A DNA stretch of 64,000 nucleotides from Paludibacteraceae bacterium (GCA_016937795.1 JAFGVV010000006.1:1-64000); one strand, 5' to 3'; numbered from the stretch's first letter, positions 8,540-17,829 are shown. A program made the numbers and translations. The notes: generated from the letters alone by a model not told the origin.

Positions 8540-9808
8540 ATGAATATTCTTCTCCTCGGTTCGGGCGGTCGCGAACATGCACTCGCCTGGAAAATTGCTC
8601 AAAGCCCACGTCTTACAAAACTTTTTATTGCTCCCGGAAATCCCGGAACAGCCTCAGTTGGAATAAATCTGCCTATTGCGGCCGACGATTTCAACTCAAT
8701 TAAAAACGCTGTGATTGAGAACAATATACACATTGTGCTTGTAGGCCCCGAAGACCCTTTGGTAAAAGGTGTAACCAATTTTTTTGCTGACGATGCTGAA
8801 TTGAAACACGTTACAGTGGTTGGCCCTGACAAAGTAGGAGCACAACTCGAAGGAAGTAAGGATTTCTCAAAGCAGTTTATGATGCGTCACAACATTCCGA
8901 CTGCCGGATATATGAGTGTGAATGCGCAAAATTTCGAAGAAGGAATTGAATTCCTTAAAAAGCTCGAAGCACCTTATGTACTTAAAGCCGATGGTCTGGC
9001 AGCCGGGAAAGGAGTATTGATAATCAACGATATAGAAGAGGCGAAAGCTGAACTAAAATCAATGATAGACGGTAAATTCGGAGCTGCAAGCCAAACAGTT
9101 GTCATCGAAGAGTTTCTTTCAGGCATCGAATGCTCTGTATTCGTAATAACCGATGGTAAAAACTATAAAATTCTTCCCGAGGCAAAAGACTACAAGCGCA
9201 TTGGTGAAGGCGACAAAGGCCTAAACACGGGAGGAATGGGCGCTGTGTCCCCTGTACCGTTCGCTACCTCCGACTTTATGAAAAAGGTGGAAGACCGCAT
9301 CATTCGTCCTACCATAGAGGGTCTTTTCAGCGAAGGGATTACATATAAAGGATTCATCTTCTTTGGATTAATAAAAGTAAACGGAGAGCCTTTCACCATT
9401 GAATACAATGCGCGAATGGGAGACCCCGAGACTGAAGTTGTTATGCTTCGATTGAAGTCCGATTTTGTTGATTTGCTCGAAGGTGTAGCCCAGGGGAACT
9501 TAAATGAAAAACAGGTGGAATTTGACGAACGTTCGGCAGTAACTGTCATGCTGGTATCGGGAGGCTATCCCGAAGATTATGATAAAGGGAAAGTTATCAG
9601 CGGGTTAGACAAAACTGAAAACAGCATTGTTTTTCACGCGGGCACAAAACAACAAGACAATCAGATTGTAACAAACGGAGGACGTGTAATTGCAGTGAGT
9701 TCGTATGGAAACAGCAAAGATGAAGCACTCGCCACCTCATTCAAGAATGCACAACTAATTGATTTTGAAAAGAAGTATTTCAGAAACGACATAGGATTCG
9801 ACTTATAA
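8540..9808 (+). CDS. purD: phosphoribosylamine-glycine ligase (GARS)
   Basis: PurD catalyses the second step of purine synthesis, ATP-dependent joining of glycine to 5-phosphoribosylamine. [19 protein letters not shown] is the typical N-terminal nucleotide-fold signature. The ATP-grasp domain shows [33 protein letters not shown] and [14 protein letters not shown], all conserved in GARS. At 422 residues it is a normal stand-alone enzyme, not fused to PurM or PurN. The gene has its own promoter just behind the small RNA terminator and is followed after 7 bases by a response regulator gene, probably in the same transcript. Confidence 0.96.
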   Translation: MNILLLGSGGREHALAWKIAQSPRLTKLFIAPGNPGTASVGINLPIAADDFNSIKNAVIENNIHIVLVGPEDPLVKGVTNFFADDAELKHVTVVGPDKVGAQLEGSKDFSKQFMMRHNIPTAGYMSVNAQNFEEGIEFLKKLEAPYVLKADGLAAGKGVLIINDIEEAKAELKSMIDGKFGAASQTVVIEEFLSGIECSVFVITDGKNYKILPEAKDYKRIGEGDKGLNTGGMGAVSPVPFATSDFMKKVEDRIIRPTIEGLFSEGITYKGFIFFGLIKVNGEPFTIEYNARMGDPETEVVMLRLKSDFVDLLEGVAQGNLNEKQVEFDERSAVTVMLVSGGYPEDYDKGKVISGLDKTENSIVFHAGTKQQDNQIVTNGGRVIAVSSYGNSKDEALATSFKNAQLIDFEKKYFRNDIGFDL

Positions 9809-9815
9809 AAACGAC

Positions 9816-10967
9816 ATGGCAAAAATACTTGTTATCGACGACGAACGAAGCATCAGAAATACCCTGAAGGATATTCTTGAATTCGAAAAGCATGAAGTAG
9901 CTTTGGCCGGCGACGGGCAAACCGGACTCGATGCTGCACAGAGCGAAAGTTTTGACATTATATTTTCGGACATAAAAATGCCGGGAATGGATGGTATTGA
10001 ACTGCTTACATTACTGAAAGAAAAAGAAGTAGAAGCTTCTGTGGTAATGATTTCGGGACATGGAAACATTGAAACTGCTGTAGAATGTATCAAAAAAGGG
10101 GCATTCGACTTTATTGAGAAACCTATTGATCTCAACAGACTGCTCATCACTGTGCGCAATGCCCTCGACAAAAGCATTCTTGTTACCGAAACAAAAATCC
10201 TGAAAAAGAAGATAGCCAAACGTCATCAAATGATTGGCACTTCGCAAGCTATAGAAAAGGTAAGAACAATGATTGACAAGGTAGCTCCTACTGACGCAAG
10301 AGTATTGATTACCGGTGAAAATGGCACGGGAAAAGAAGTAGTAGCACGCTTACTATATGAACAAAGCACAAGAATAAATGCGCCATTTGTGGAGGTTAAC
10401 TGTGCAGCAATACCATCGGAACTCATTGAAAGTGAACTATTCGGACACGAAAAAGGAGCTTTTACGTCCGCTATTAAACAACGGATCGGCAAATTTGAAC
10501 AAGCGGACAACGGCACCATCTTTCTCGACGAAATTGGTGACATGAGCCTTTCTGCTCAGACAAAAGTACTTCGTGTGCTTCAGGAAAGTGAACTAACACG
10601 CGTGGGTAGCGACAAAAGCATAAAAGTGAATGTGCGTGTACTCGCTGCCACGAATAAGAATCTTAAAAAGGAAATTGAAGCCGGAAATTTCAGAGAAGAT
10701 CTTTTTCATCGCCTGAATGTAATTCCGATTCACGTGCCTTCGCTCGACGATCGAAAAGAAGACATTCCGCTATTAATCAACCATTTTTGCGAACTTATTT
10801 GTAACGAACAGGGCATTCAGCTTAAAAAATTCGATGCGGCTGCTGTTGAGTCTTTGCAACAACGTTCGTGGACAGGAAACATCCGTGAACTTCGCAACGT
10901 GGTAGAGCGTTTGATTATTCTGGGTGGACGCTCTATTTCGAAAGCCGATGTGGAAATGTTTGCCTGA
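9816..10967 (+). CDS. NtrC-type sigma-54 response regulator lacking a DNA-binding domain
   Basis: A receiver domain (residues 1-120) carries the phospho-acceptor Asp in FSDIKMPGMDG and the conserved lysine in IEKPIDL. The AAA+ sigma-54 interaction domain (about 140-365) has Walker A GENGTGKE, the GAFTSA loop that contacts sigma-54, Walker B GTIFLDEIGD and the arginine-rich tail NIRELRNVVERL. The protein stops at residue 383, immediately after the AAA+ lid; the Fis-type HTH seen in most NtrC relatives is absent, and I see none in the other frames downstream. It may therefore act from solution or through a partner. The 7-base gap to purD implies co-transcription. No cognate kinase is adjacent. 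Confidence 0.9.
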   Translation: MAKILVIDDERSIRNTLKDILEFEKHEVALAGDGQTGLDAAQSESFDIIFSDIKMPGMDGIELLTLLKEKEVEASVVMISGHGNIETAVECIKKGAFDFIEKPIDLNRLLITVRNALDKSILVTETKILKKKIAKRHQMIGTSQAIEKVRTMIDKVAPTDARVLITGENGTGKEVVARLLYEQSTRINAPFVEVNCAAIPSELIESELFGHEKGAFTSAIKQRIGKFEQADNGTIFLDEIGDMSLSAQTKVLRVLQESELTRVGSDKSIKVNVRVLAATNKNLKKEIEAGNFREDLFHRLNVIPIHVPSLDDRKEDIPLLINHFCELICNEQGIQLKKFDAAAVESLQQRSWTGNIRELRNVVERLIILGGRSISKADVEMFA

Positions 10968-11072
10968 AAATTTCATTTATTCAAAAAATATTCTGATTTT
11001 GAAACAAACCGGATTAATTACAAAAATGATTAGTCAGGCTTGTTCCATACAACTTTAATTAAAAACAATTGT

Positions 11073-11525
11073 ATGAAAGCTATTCACGAATTGAAAATTG
11101 CCATCTGCAGCGACCATGCCGGTTTTGAACTTAAACAAATAGTAAATCAATATCTGATTGATAAAAAGCCTGTTGCCTACCATGATTTTGGTACATACAC
11201 TGCCGAAAGCTGCGATTATGCTGATTTTGCACACCCAATGGCCTCAGCTGTAGAACAAGGCGAATTCGATTTCGGCATCTCAATTTGCGGAAGCGGAAAC
11301 GGCATCAGCATGACTGTGAACAAGCATCAGGGCATACGGGCAGCACTTTGCTGGAACGAGGAGATTGCCCGACTTGGACGCCTCCACAACAACGCCAATG
11401 TATTGTCGTTACCGGCACGTTTTGTGTCGGTGGAAGAAGCTCTGAAAATGGTAGATGCATTTTTTACAACCGACTTCGAAGGTGGTCGCCATCAGGGACG
11501 TATCGATAAAATCCCGCAATGCTGA
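11073..11525 (+). CDS. rpiB: ribose-5-phosphate isomerase B (RpiB/LacAB family)
   Basis: The protein interconverts ribose 5-phosphate and ribulose 5-phosphate in the pentose phosphate pathway. IAICSDHAGFELK near the N-terminus and ISICGSGNGISMTVNKHQGIRAA are family signatures; the Cys in CGSGNG is the usual catalytic base of RpiB. I chose the ATG at 11073 (MKAIHELKI) rather than the longer ORF start at 11040, because the added residues lie outside the conserved fold. The resulting length of 150 residues is typical. It lies between the sigma-54 regulator and thiL, all on the plus strand. Confidence 0.92.
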   Translation: MKAIHELKIAICSDHAGFELKQIVNQYLIDKKPVAYHDFGTYTAESCDYADFAHPMASAVEQGEFDFGISICGSGNGISMTVNKHQGIRAALCWNEEIARLGRLHNNANVLSLPARFVSVEEALKMVDAFFTTDFEGGRHQGRIDKIPQC

Positions 11526-11618
11526 CTTTTGAAAATTTGAAGATTTGAAATCTGAAGATTATTTTCAGCCTAACATATAATTGATTTATAAAGAAATACA
11601 CAAATACTTATACAGATA

Positions 11619-12644
11619 ATGTCGAGAACAGAAATTTCGAAATATGGCGAGTTTGGCCTGATAAAACATCTTACCGAAAATTTTCCTATAAAAAACGAAT
11701 CAACTCTGAAAGGAGTCGGTGACGATGCGGCCGTGCTCGATTACTCAAAAGCAAAAGCGCTTGTAACTACCGATTTGCTGCTTGAAGGAGTACATTTCGA
11801 CCTGATTTATGTACCCATCCGACATTTGGGCTATAAAGCTGCTGTAGTGAATTTCTCGGATATTTATGCTATGAACGGCCAGCCTAAACAAATGACTGTG
11901 TCGCTTGGCGTTTCGAAACGTTTTTCGGTAGAAGATCTTGAGGAATTGTACGCCGGTTTTAAACTTGCCTGTGACAATTATGGCGTTGATTTAATTGGCG
12001 GTGACACATCTGCTTCACTTACCGGACTGACCATCAGCATCACATGTATTGGCGAAGGTGAAGAAGGTAAAATTGTGTACCGCAACGGAGCAAAACCAAA
12101 CGACCTTATTTGCGTGTCGGGCGATTTGGGTTCGGCTTACATGGGATTGCAATTGCTTGAAAGAGAGAAAATTGTATTTACAACCAACAGCGAAGCACAA
12201 CCTGATTTTGAAGGTAAAGATTATATACTGCAACGCCAGCTAAAGCCCGAAGCACGCAAGGACATTGTAGCTGCTTTGGCCGAAAAAGGCATTGTGCCTA
12301 CAGCTATGATGGATATTTCGGACGGACTTTCGTCGGAACTTATGCATATCTGCTCGCAAAGCAATACAGGCTGTCGCGTATACGAAGATAAAATTCCAAT
12401 TAGTTATCAGGCAGTTGTAATGGCTGAAGAACTAAACATGAACATAGTAACCTGCGCACTGAATGGTGGCGAAGATTATGAATTGCTGTTTACAGTATCG
12501 ATGGAGGATTACGACAAAATTGTAACCATGGAAGGCATTGGAATTGTGGGACATATGACAAAATCGGAACTTGGATTGAATCTGGTTGGTCGCGAAGGCG
12601 AAGAAATTCAACTTCAGGCTCAGGGCTGGAATTCATTAAAATAA
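11619..12644 (+). CDS. thiL: thiamine-monophosphate kinase
   Basis: ThiL phosphorylates thiamine monophosphate to the active cofactor thiamine diphosphate. The PurM-like fold is clear: GVGDDAAVLDY near residue 30, LVTTDLLLEGVHFDL (metal and substrate binding), the AAVVNFSDIYAMNGQP helix, LIGGDTSAS and MDISDGLSSELMHI. The length of 341 residues is normal. The nearest upstream gene is rpiB; no TPP riboswitch-like sequence is visible upstream. A terminator hairpin follows about 40 bases after the stop. Confidence 0.93.
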   Translation: MSRTEISKYGEFGLIKHLTENFPIKNESTLKGVGDDAAVLDYSKAKALVTTDLLLEGVHFDLIYVPIRHLGYKAAVVNFSDIYAMNGQPKQMTVSLGVSKRFSVEDLEELYAGFKLACDNYGVDLIGGDTSASLTGLTISITCIGEGEEGKIVYRNGAKPNDLICVSGDLGSAYMGLQLLEREKIVFTTNSEAQPDFEGKDYILQRQLKPEARKDIVAALAEKGIVPTAMMDISDGLSSELMHICSQSNTGCRVYEDKIPISYQAVVMAEELNMNIVTCALNGGEDYELLFTVSMEDYDKIVTMEGIGIVGHMTKSELGLNLVGREGEEIQLQAQGWNSLK

Positions 12645-12682
12645 AAGCCACTTTTTAAATAAAATACGACTTCTATAAAACT

Positions 12683-12729
12683 AAAACCACATTAGACGAC
12701 AGAGAAATCTGTTTTTCTAATGTGGTTTA
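12683..12729. terminator. bidirectional terminator between thiL and yidD
   Basis: AAACCACATTAG and CTAATGTGGTTT form a perfect 12-bp stem with a 22-base loop between the converging thiL and yidD genes. Confidence 0.75.
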
Positions 12730-12735
12730 TATGTT

Positions 12736-12957
12736 TTAAGGGACAGGATCGTAGCCACTTCCTCCCCAGGGATGACAACTAAATATCCGTTTTACGGCAA
12801 GCCAGCCACCTTTCAGAATGCCATGTTTGAGCACAGCCTCTACAGTGTATTGCGAGCAGGTTGGTGTATAACGACATCGTGGCGGAATAAGGGGCGAAAT
12901 GCTGTAACGATAAAAATAAACAGGCAGTAAAACGATATGACGCAATATTTTTTTCAT
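12736..12957 (-). CDS. yidD: membrane protein insertion efficiency factor YidD
   Basis: This is a 73-residue amphipathic protein of the inner face of the membrane that assists YidC-dependent insertion. The signature [19 protein letters not shown], followed by [24 protein letters not shown], is unmistakable. Its start overlaps the rnpA stop by 4 bases, the conserved rnpA-yidD arrangement, so translation is probably coupled. The usual rpmH and yidC neighbours are not present here. Confidence 0.95.
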   Translation of the reverse strand: MKKILRHIVLLPVYFYRYSISPLIPPRCRYTPTCSQYTVEAVLKHGILKGGWLAVKRIFSCHPWGGSGYDPVP

Positions 12958-13382
12958 TCTTCAGCTTTGTTTTCGTTGTTCAGAGCTAACAAATAATGCT
13001 GCACATTTGTTTCAACACGCTTGAGAGCGGATTTCATTTTCAACTCCACAAAATTCCACTCGGGTATTGCATCTCCCACGAAACTAAATGCCACCTGTAA
13101 TTCAAGATTATTACTCTCACAGAACTTTTTCAAATCACTTTTATTCAACCGATAGGCTTCACGCATAAGCCTTTTGATACGGTTACGGGCAACCGCTCTT
13201 TTGAATCGTTTTTTGGGCGCAGAGAATAGTATTTTAGGCGTTTCTTCGGTATTTCCCACCCTGACTGCATACACAATTCTGAAAGGATAGGCAATAAAAG
13301 CCTCTCCTTCGCTAAAGAGTTTGCCGATACGAATATCACCGCAGAGATGCTCTTTTTTAGGAAATGTGTATTTGCGATTCAT
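12954..13382 (-). CDS. rnpA: ribonuclease P protein component
   Basis: RnpA is the protein subunit that helps the RNase P RNA cleave tRNA precursors. The RNR motif is present in [18 protein letters not shown], and the N-terminus begins with the usual FPKKEHLCG segment. The length of 142 residues is slightly above average because of a charged tail (NNENKAEE). It overlaps yidD. A 224-bp repeat element lies directly upstream, so its promoter is either inside the short 25-base gap, within the repeat, or it is read through from hemD. Confidence 0.94.
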   Translation of the reverse strand: MNRKYTFPKKEHLCGDIRIGKLFSEGEAFIAYPFRIVYAVRVGNTEETPKILFSAPKKRFKRAVARNRIKRLMREAYRLNKSDLKKFCESNNLELQVAFSFVGDAIPEWNFVELKMKSALKRVETNVQHYLLALNNENKAEE

Positions 13383-13407
13383 TCGGAATAAAAATTTTGC
13401 GGATATA

Positions 13408-13631
13408 AGTTCGTTGAAATATTAAATGATATGTTTCTAACACAATAGAACACATAGAAATTATTTAGGAAAAAACTTAGTTCACATAGTAAAAGTATCT
13501 GACGATACTTTTATCGCTCTGAAATTATCCCGTTATTCGGGATAATCCTATGTGTTCTTAGTCTTTTGTGTTGTTTTCAAAACTACTGTGTACTATGTGG
13601 TGAAAACATATCAATAATAATTATCGATTAC
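13408..13631. repeat. 225-bp folded repeat, copy A (MITE-like)
   Basis: This 224-bp element is about 95 percent identical to the one at 32288-32512 (I count roughly a dozen differences). It is non-coding and rich in nested palindromes: AAAAGTATC-TGAC-GATACTTTT, a second hairpin built on ATTATCCCG/CGGGATAAT, GAACACATAG paired with CTATGTGTTC, and outer CACAATAG/CTAcTGTG. The ends share the imperfect terminal repeat TTGA...TTTC. It fills most of the gap between rnpA and hemD. Flanking duplication is not exact here (ATA versus TTA). Confidence 0.85.
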
Positions 13632-13708
13632 TTATCTAAAAAAACAATCCCAAAAGTACGGAAAAAGTCCTATACTTCAGGGATTGAATATGAAATGCTT
13701 TTCAGAAA

Positions 13709-14467
13709 TTATTTTTTAAGCTTTTTGGCTTGTTCCTTCAGGTAGTTGTCTAACGCCATAGTCATCGAAGGAACTCCGGGAAGCGGAGCCTCAAGATCAA
13801 GTCGTAAGCCCGAATCACGCACCGTTTGAGCTGTAACAGCACCAAAGGAAGCAATTTTCATCTCGCCCTGATTGAAATTTGGAAAGTTCTTCAACAAAGA
13901 AGCAACACCTACCGGACTAAAGAAAATAACCATATCATAATTAAACTCTTCCTCAGGTCCAAAATCATTGCTTACAGTTTTGTACATTATAGCTTTCTGA
14001 AAAGTGATTTTTGAGCTTTCCAGAATCGACATTGTTTCTTCATTTTGAACATCCGAAGTAATAAGAAGGTATTTCTCATCAGCATGTTTGTTCATGATGG
14101 TTACTAATTCGCTCATTTTTCCATTAGCACCATAGAAGACTTTACGCTTACGATAGTGAATGTAATGTTGTAAATATACAGCCACCGACTCTGAAACACA
14201 AAAGTATTTCATTGTTTCGGGTACAGTCACTCTCAATTCTTCGCACAAACGAAAGAAATGATCGATACCGTGACGGGCGTTAAAGATAATGGCCGAGAAA
14301 TCAGGAATTGAGATGCGTTGTGTGCGGAATTCTTTTGCTAAAATTGGCTCTACTTTGATAAAAGGTCGGAAATCGATTTTCACACCATATCGTTCGCTGA
14401 TATCATAATAAGGCGATTTTTCGCTTGAGGGTTGTGGCTGCGAAACCAGTATCTTCTTAATTTTCAA
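13709..14467 (-). CDS. hemD: uroporphyrinogen-III synthase
   Basis: HemD cyclises hydroxymethylbilane to uroporphyrinogen III in tetrapyrrole synthesis. The family is poorly conserved, but the two-domain layout is recognisable: an N-terminal KKILVSQPQP strand, IIFNARHGIDHFF, FCVSESVAVYL, then VIFFSPVGVASLLKNFP and IASFGAVTAQTVRDSGL with the typical C-terminal domain ending. The length of 252 residues fits. Upstream neighbours on the same strand are DUF4271 and LOG genes, and rnpA-yidD follow after the repeat. This DUF4271-hemD-rnpA-yidD order is, as far as I recall, conserved in Bacteroidales. The C-terminal region is lysine-rich. Confidence 0.87.
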   Translation of the reverse strand: MKIKKILVSQPQPSSEKSPYYDISERYGVKIDFRPFIKVEPILAKEFRTQRISIPDFSAIIFNARHGIDHFFRLCEELRVTVPETMKYFCVSESVAVYLQHYIHYRKRKVFYGANGKMSELVTIMNKHADEKYLLITSDVQNEETMSILESSKITFQKAIMYKTVSNDFGPEEEFNYDMVIFFSPVGVASLLKNFPNFNQGEMKIASFGAVTAQTVRDSGLRLDLEAPLPGVPSMTMALDNYLKEQAKKLKK

Positions 14468-14494
14468 AGCAATTTGACTTTAATAATTAGACAT

Positions 14495-15331
14495 TTATAT
14501 TATTTGCCGTATAATTGAATATATTAAAAATACGGGTAAAATTTCGAGGCTGCAAAGATACAACAATAAATAAAAACTTGTGGTAGCTTTTTGGAAAAAA
14601 ATCTGAAATAGTTTAAAAATCAGTGCTGCAGCATAAAAAACAAGTGCTATTATGCTAATATATAGCGTATAATTGTTGAGCCATTCAGGAAAATAGATTT
14701 TAAAGATTAACAATGGATATAATATAATTCCCAAATAGATCAATAGATTAAAATAGCTTTCGCGAGCAATTTTCAACAACTGTTTTTCGATAAAAACATA
14801 TCCAAGTATTTCGATACTCAGAAATTTAAACATATAAAAAAGGGAACAGATGCCTAGTGTTATCAAAAATCCATAAACACCAAATCCCTGATCTTCTGGA
14901 ACAAGCACATAAAAGACATACAAACTAACAACTCCAACTGAAAACATAATCAGTATCAGTCTCGATTGAAAATCATTAATAGTAGTTTTGCTGAAAATGC
15001 TCGAACGGTCCTTCACCTGAAAGAATGTGCGCACCGACTCGTAAAACCAACCCGATGAACGAAGAAATGAAACCACCATCATAAGAAAAAGAAAAAGAAT
15101 AGTACCAAAAACCCAGTTTTCTGACTCCGGAAAAGATGGATGCGGAATGCCCTCGAAACCACGTGTCAGTTTTACAATTCTCAAACTATCGGCAAGAGCA
15201 ATACTATCAGCACGCATAATGCTGTCGACACGCATAATACTGTCAACCCTCTGCAGACTATCTGCTTTTAGCAAACTATCGGCAAAAAGTGCACTGTCGG
15301 AAAGTATGTGTATGGAGTCGTTTAAAGGCAT
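14495..15331 (-). CDS. DUF4271 membrane protein with N-terminal ADSL repeats
   Basis: This 278-residue protein has about seven hydrophobic helices from residue 78 onward (VFGTILFLFLMMVVSFL, LILIMFSVGVVSLYVFYVL, FGVYGFLITLGICSLFYMF and others) and fits the Bacteroidetes-specific DUF4271 family of unknown function. The first 50 residues are a soluble low-complexity stretch of five- to six-residue units (LLKADSLQRVDSIMRVDSI and similar), likely cytoplasmic or periplasmic and extended. It lies 28 bases before hemD and 10 bases after the LOG gene, so the three probably form one transcript. The role is unknown. Confidence 0.85.
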   Translation of the reverse strand: MPLNDSIHILSDSALFADSLLKADSLQRVDSIMRVDSIMRADSIALADSLRIVKLTRGFEGIPHPSFPESENWVFGTILFLFLMMVVSFLRSSGWFYESVRTFFQVKDRSSIFSKTTINDFQSRLILIMFSVGVVSLYVFYVLVPEDQGFGVYGFLITLGICSLFYMFKFLSIEILGYVFIEKQLLKIARESYFNLLIYLGIILYPLLIFKIYFPEWLNNYTLYISIIALVFYAAALIFKLFQIFFQKATTSFYLLLYLCSLEILPVFLIYSIIRQII

Positions 15332-15340
15332 GTGAGATTT

Positions 15341-15919
15341 TTAAATAGCAGCAAATTTACGAATAGTACTATCCCAGTGTGGAGCATTCTTTATCGCATC
15401 CAGCACTTCTTCCGGTTCGTTTACAACTGTCCATATTTCGCGGTGAATGTCGCGCATAAAATTTTCGTCCACAGCACGGTGCAACACACTTATCAATCCA
15501 TCATAATATCCGTTAGTATTGACAATTATGATTGGTTTGGTGAAAATACCGAGTTGTTTCCACGTAATTACCTCAAGAAGTTCTTCGAGCGTACCACAAC
15601 CTCCGGGAAGTGCAATAGCAGCATCGGACAGAAAAGCCATTTTTTGCTTACGATCGTGCATGGTTTCGGTGATAATAAGCTCCGTAAGTCCTTTGTGCTG
15701 CCAGTTTTCGTCGCACATAAAGCGTGGAATAATACCCGTCACTTTGCCGCCTGCAGCCAGCGCACTGTCCGACAGTTGAGCCATAAGTCCCAGCGAGCCT
15801 CCACCACAAATAATACGGATCCCCTGTTTGGCCAGAATTCGGCCAAGCCTATCGGCAGCATCGAAGTATTTCGGATCGATTTGAGTGCTCGAGGCACAAT
15901 AAACACAAATATTCTGCAT
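15341..15919 (-). CDS. LOG-family nucleotide 5'-monophosphate phosphoribohydrolase
   Basis: The protein belongs to the LOG / TIGR00730 (Rossman-fold) family, which hydrolyses purine nucleoside monophosphates or cytokinin riboside phosphates to free bases. GGGSLGLMAQLSDSAL is the nucleotide-binding region, and LPGGCGTLEELLEVITWKQLG contains the diagnostic PGGxGTxxE motif with catalytic Arg/Glu positions. The length of 192 residues is standard for the short bacterial form. The name 'lysine decarboxylase' used in older annotations would be wrong. The physiological substrate in this organism is unknown. It is the first gene of the apparent LOG-DUF4271-hemD unit. Confidence 0.92.
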   Translation of the reverse strand: MQNICVYCASSTQIDPKYFDAADRLGRILAKQGIRIICGGGSLGLMAQLSDSALAAGGKVTGIIPRFMCDENWQHKGLTELIITETMHDRKQKMAFLSDAAIALPGGCGTLEELLEVITWKQLGIFTKPIIIVNTNGYYDGLISVLHRAVDENFMRDIHREIWTVVNEPEEVLDAIKNAPHWDSTIRKFAAI

Positions 15920-16091
15920 CTAAAACGAAAGTATTTTATTATTCAAAACTGTTTCTAAGAAGAAAATAATTAATTTTTCTGAATAAAAATTCTAAGAAAA
16001 CACCTCATAATTTATTTTCTGTGACTTAAGTATGCAAAAATACAGTTTTCTTTCCGTATTTTTGATTTTCAATATTAAAAACAATCAAAAA

Positions 16092-17093
16092 ATGATACTT
16101 GTCACAGGAGCTACGGGCTTGGTTGGAGGCCATTTGATATGGCATTTGCTTCAGGAGAATGATAGAATTGCGGCCATAAAACGCTCGTCGTCGAACCTTG
16201 AACCATTGAAAACAATCTTCAGATTTTACAATGCCGATCCCGATGAGATGCTCAGTCGCATCGATTGGCGCATTGCCGATGTACTCAACGTTGAAAGTCT
16301 GACCGCAGCCATGCACGATGTGGAAATAGTGTATCATTGTGCAGCAGTGGTTTCGCTCGGCATTGGCAGCGATGTACTTACCGACACCAACGTAAGAGGA
16401 ACCCGTAATGTAGTTCAGGCTTGCTTATCGGCAAAAATCAAAAAACTTTGTTTTGTAAGTTCGATAGCAGCCTGCGGAAAATACAAAGACGGAAAACCTG
16501 CTGACGAAAATGCAGAATGGACCGACGATGTATTGCGCTCGGCTTATTCGCGAAGCAAATATTTTTCGGAACAGGAAGTGTGGAAAGGCATTGCAGCGGG
16601 ACTGAATGCGGTGATTGTGAATCCCGGAGTGATTTTGGGCGTTTCGGGACAGAATGCTGGTAGTTCGCAGCTTTTTTATCAGATGCAAAAAGGACTTATG
16701 TTTTATACCATGGGCGGCACTGGCTATGTGGATGTGCAGGATGTGGTGAGAGCGATGATAACGCTGACCAAAAGCGAAATTTCAGGCGAGAGATTTGTGT
16801 TGGTGGGCGAGAACGCTTCTAACAGATACATTTTGTGGTATATGGCCGATGGTTTTGGTCGCAAACGTCCGTTTATCAATGTACCAAAGTCAGTGCTGCT
16901 GTTTGCAGGCGGCATGATGGAAGTGTTCGGAAAAATTTTCGGCTTTCAACCGCTTATCGACAAAGGAACAGCACGTTCGGCAACAAACAGGGAGTTTTAC
17001 AGCAGTGCGAAAATTGAAAAGGCCATCGGTTTTAAATTTACTCAAATGACTGATACAATTTCCGGCGTTTGTACATTTCTGAACAAAAAATAG
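16092..17093 (+). CDS. NAD(P)-dependent epimerase/dehydratase (extended SDR)
   Basis: The ATG at 16092 (MILVTGATGLVGGHLI) places the Rossmann GxxGxxG motif at the N-terminus as expected; the ORF-track start 20 codons earlier adds an unlikely leader. VVYHCAAVVSLG, FVSSIAACG and the catalytic Tyr-Lys in AYSRSKYFSEQEVW place it in the extended short-chain dehydrogenase group, close to dihydroflavonol reductase or 3-beta-hydroxysteroid dehydrogenase-like proteins. At 333 residues it is a normal length. The substrate cannot be predicted; the gene stands alone and converges with aroK, with only 5 bases between the stops. Confidence 0.85.
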   Translation: MILVTGATGLVGGHLIWHLLQENDRIAAIKRSSSNLEPLKTIFRFYNADPDEMLSRIDWRIADVLNVESLTAAMHDVEIVYHCAAVVSLGIGSDVLTDTNVRGTRNVVQACLSAKIKKLCFVSSIAACGKYKDGKPADENAEWTDDVLRSAYSRSKYFSEQEVWKGIAAGLNAVIVNPGVILGVSGQNAGSSQLFYQMQKGLMFYTMGGTGYVDVQDVVRAMITLTKSEISGERFVLVGENASNRYILWYMADGFGRKRPFINVPKSVLLFAGGMMEVFGKIFGFQPLIDKGTARSATNREFYSSAKIEKAIGFKFTQMTDTISGVCTFLNKK

Positions 17094-17098
17094 CAAAA

Positions 17099-17626
17099 TC
17101 AGCGTTCCTGTGAGTAAAACCCGCTAACTGCTTTTTCTATATTTGCCAGAATTTCGTCGTCGGTGCCGCTAACCGAAACTCTTGCCTGTTTGTAAAATGC
17201 TTCGCGAACCGACAGGCCATCGGCTATAAACTGCCGCAATTCGCTGCCTTTCTTGTTGGCAATAAGTGGTCGTTTTCCGGCACGCGACATTTCAAGACGT
17301 TCGGCCAGTTGGTCAGGACTAAGATTCAGATAAACAGTAAGTCCGTGCGCATTCATAAATGTCATATTGTCGAAAAAACAGGGAGCACCACCTCCGGTTG
17401 CAATCACACAATTTTCGAATTCGGCCACTTCGTGCAGACAGTTTTGTTCCATTTTTCGAAAAGCATCCTGACCCGACTCTTCGAAAATCTGCGAAACGGT
17501 TTTATGGTACTTTTCTTCGATATGATGATCCATATCCACAAAAGTAAGTCCCAGGTTTTCGGCAAGTTTTATGCCCATCGAGGTTTTGCCCGAACCCATA
17601 TATCCAATCAGAAAAATTCGTTTCAT
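17099..17626 (-). CDS. aroK: shikimate kinase
   Basis: AroK phosphorylates shikimate on the route to chorismate and aromatic amino acids. The P-loop is IFLIGYMGSGKTSMG, DMDHHIEEKYHKTVSQIFEESG carries the shikimate-binding DxD, and CVIATGGGAPCF is the substrate-binding GGG motif; the lid arginine is in SRAGKRPLIAN. The length of 175 residues is normal. A minus-strand -7 box (TATTTTTG, plus coordinates about 17645-17653) lies just upstream, so it has its own promoter divergent from ansA. Confidence 0.95.
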   Translation of the reverse strand: MKRIFLIGYMGSGKTSMGIKLAENLGLTFVDMDHHIEEKYHKTVSQIFEESGQDAFRKMEQNCLHEVAEFENCVIATGGGAPCFFDNMTFMNAHGLTVYLNLSPDQLAERLEMSRAGKRPLIANKKGSELRQFIADGLSVREAFYKQARVSVSGTDDEILANIEKAVSGFYSQER

Positions 17627-17829
17627 TAAAATGCTAAATTTGAGCTACAAAAATACAATATCTTTTATACTGCCTTACAATATATATTCGATTTATTGAA
17701 AAAAACTATTTTCAATTAATGATTTTTCAAAAAACACAGTCGGAAATTTCAATCTGACTTTTGATTTATAATGCCGGAAAATATTTTTGTAAATATCATA
17801 ATGAAAGCATGGAGTATAAATAATTCAAC

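Noticed and set aside
13408-13631. CRISPR-like or tRNA-like origin for the folded repeat
   Set aside because: There is no regular spacer-repeat array and no cloverleaf or CCA end; nested palindromes and two dispersed copies fit a mobile repeat better.
15341-15919. Lysine decarboxylase
   Set aside because: The PGGxGTxxE motif and length define the LOG phosphoribohydrolase family; decarboxylase is a historical misnomer.
16032-16091. Longer N-terminus of the epimerase
   Set aside because: It would put 20 hydrophobic residues before the Rossmann GxxGxxG motif, which normally opens the protein; the inner ATG is preferred.
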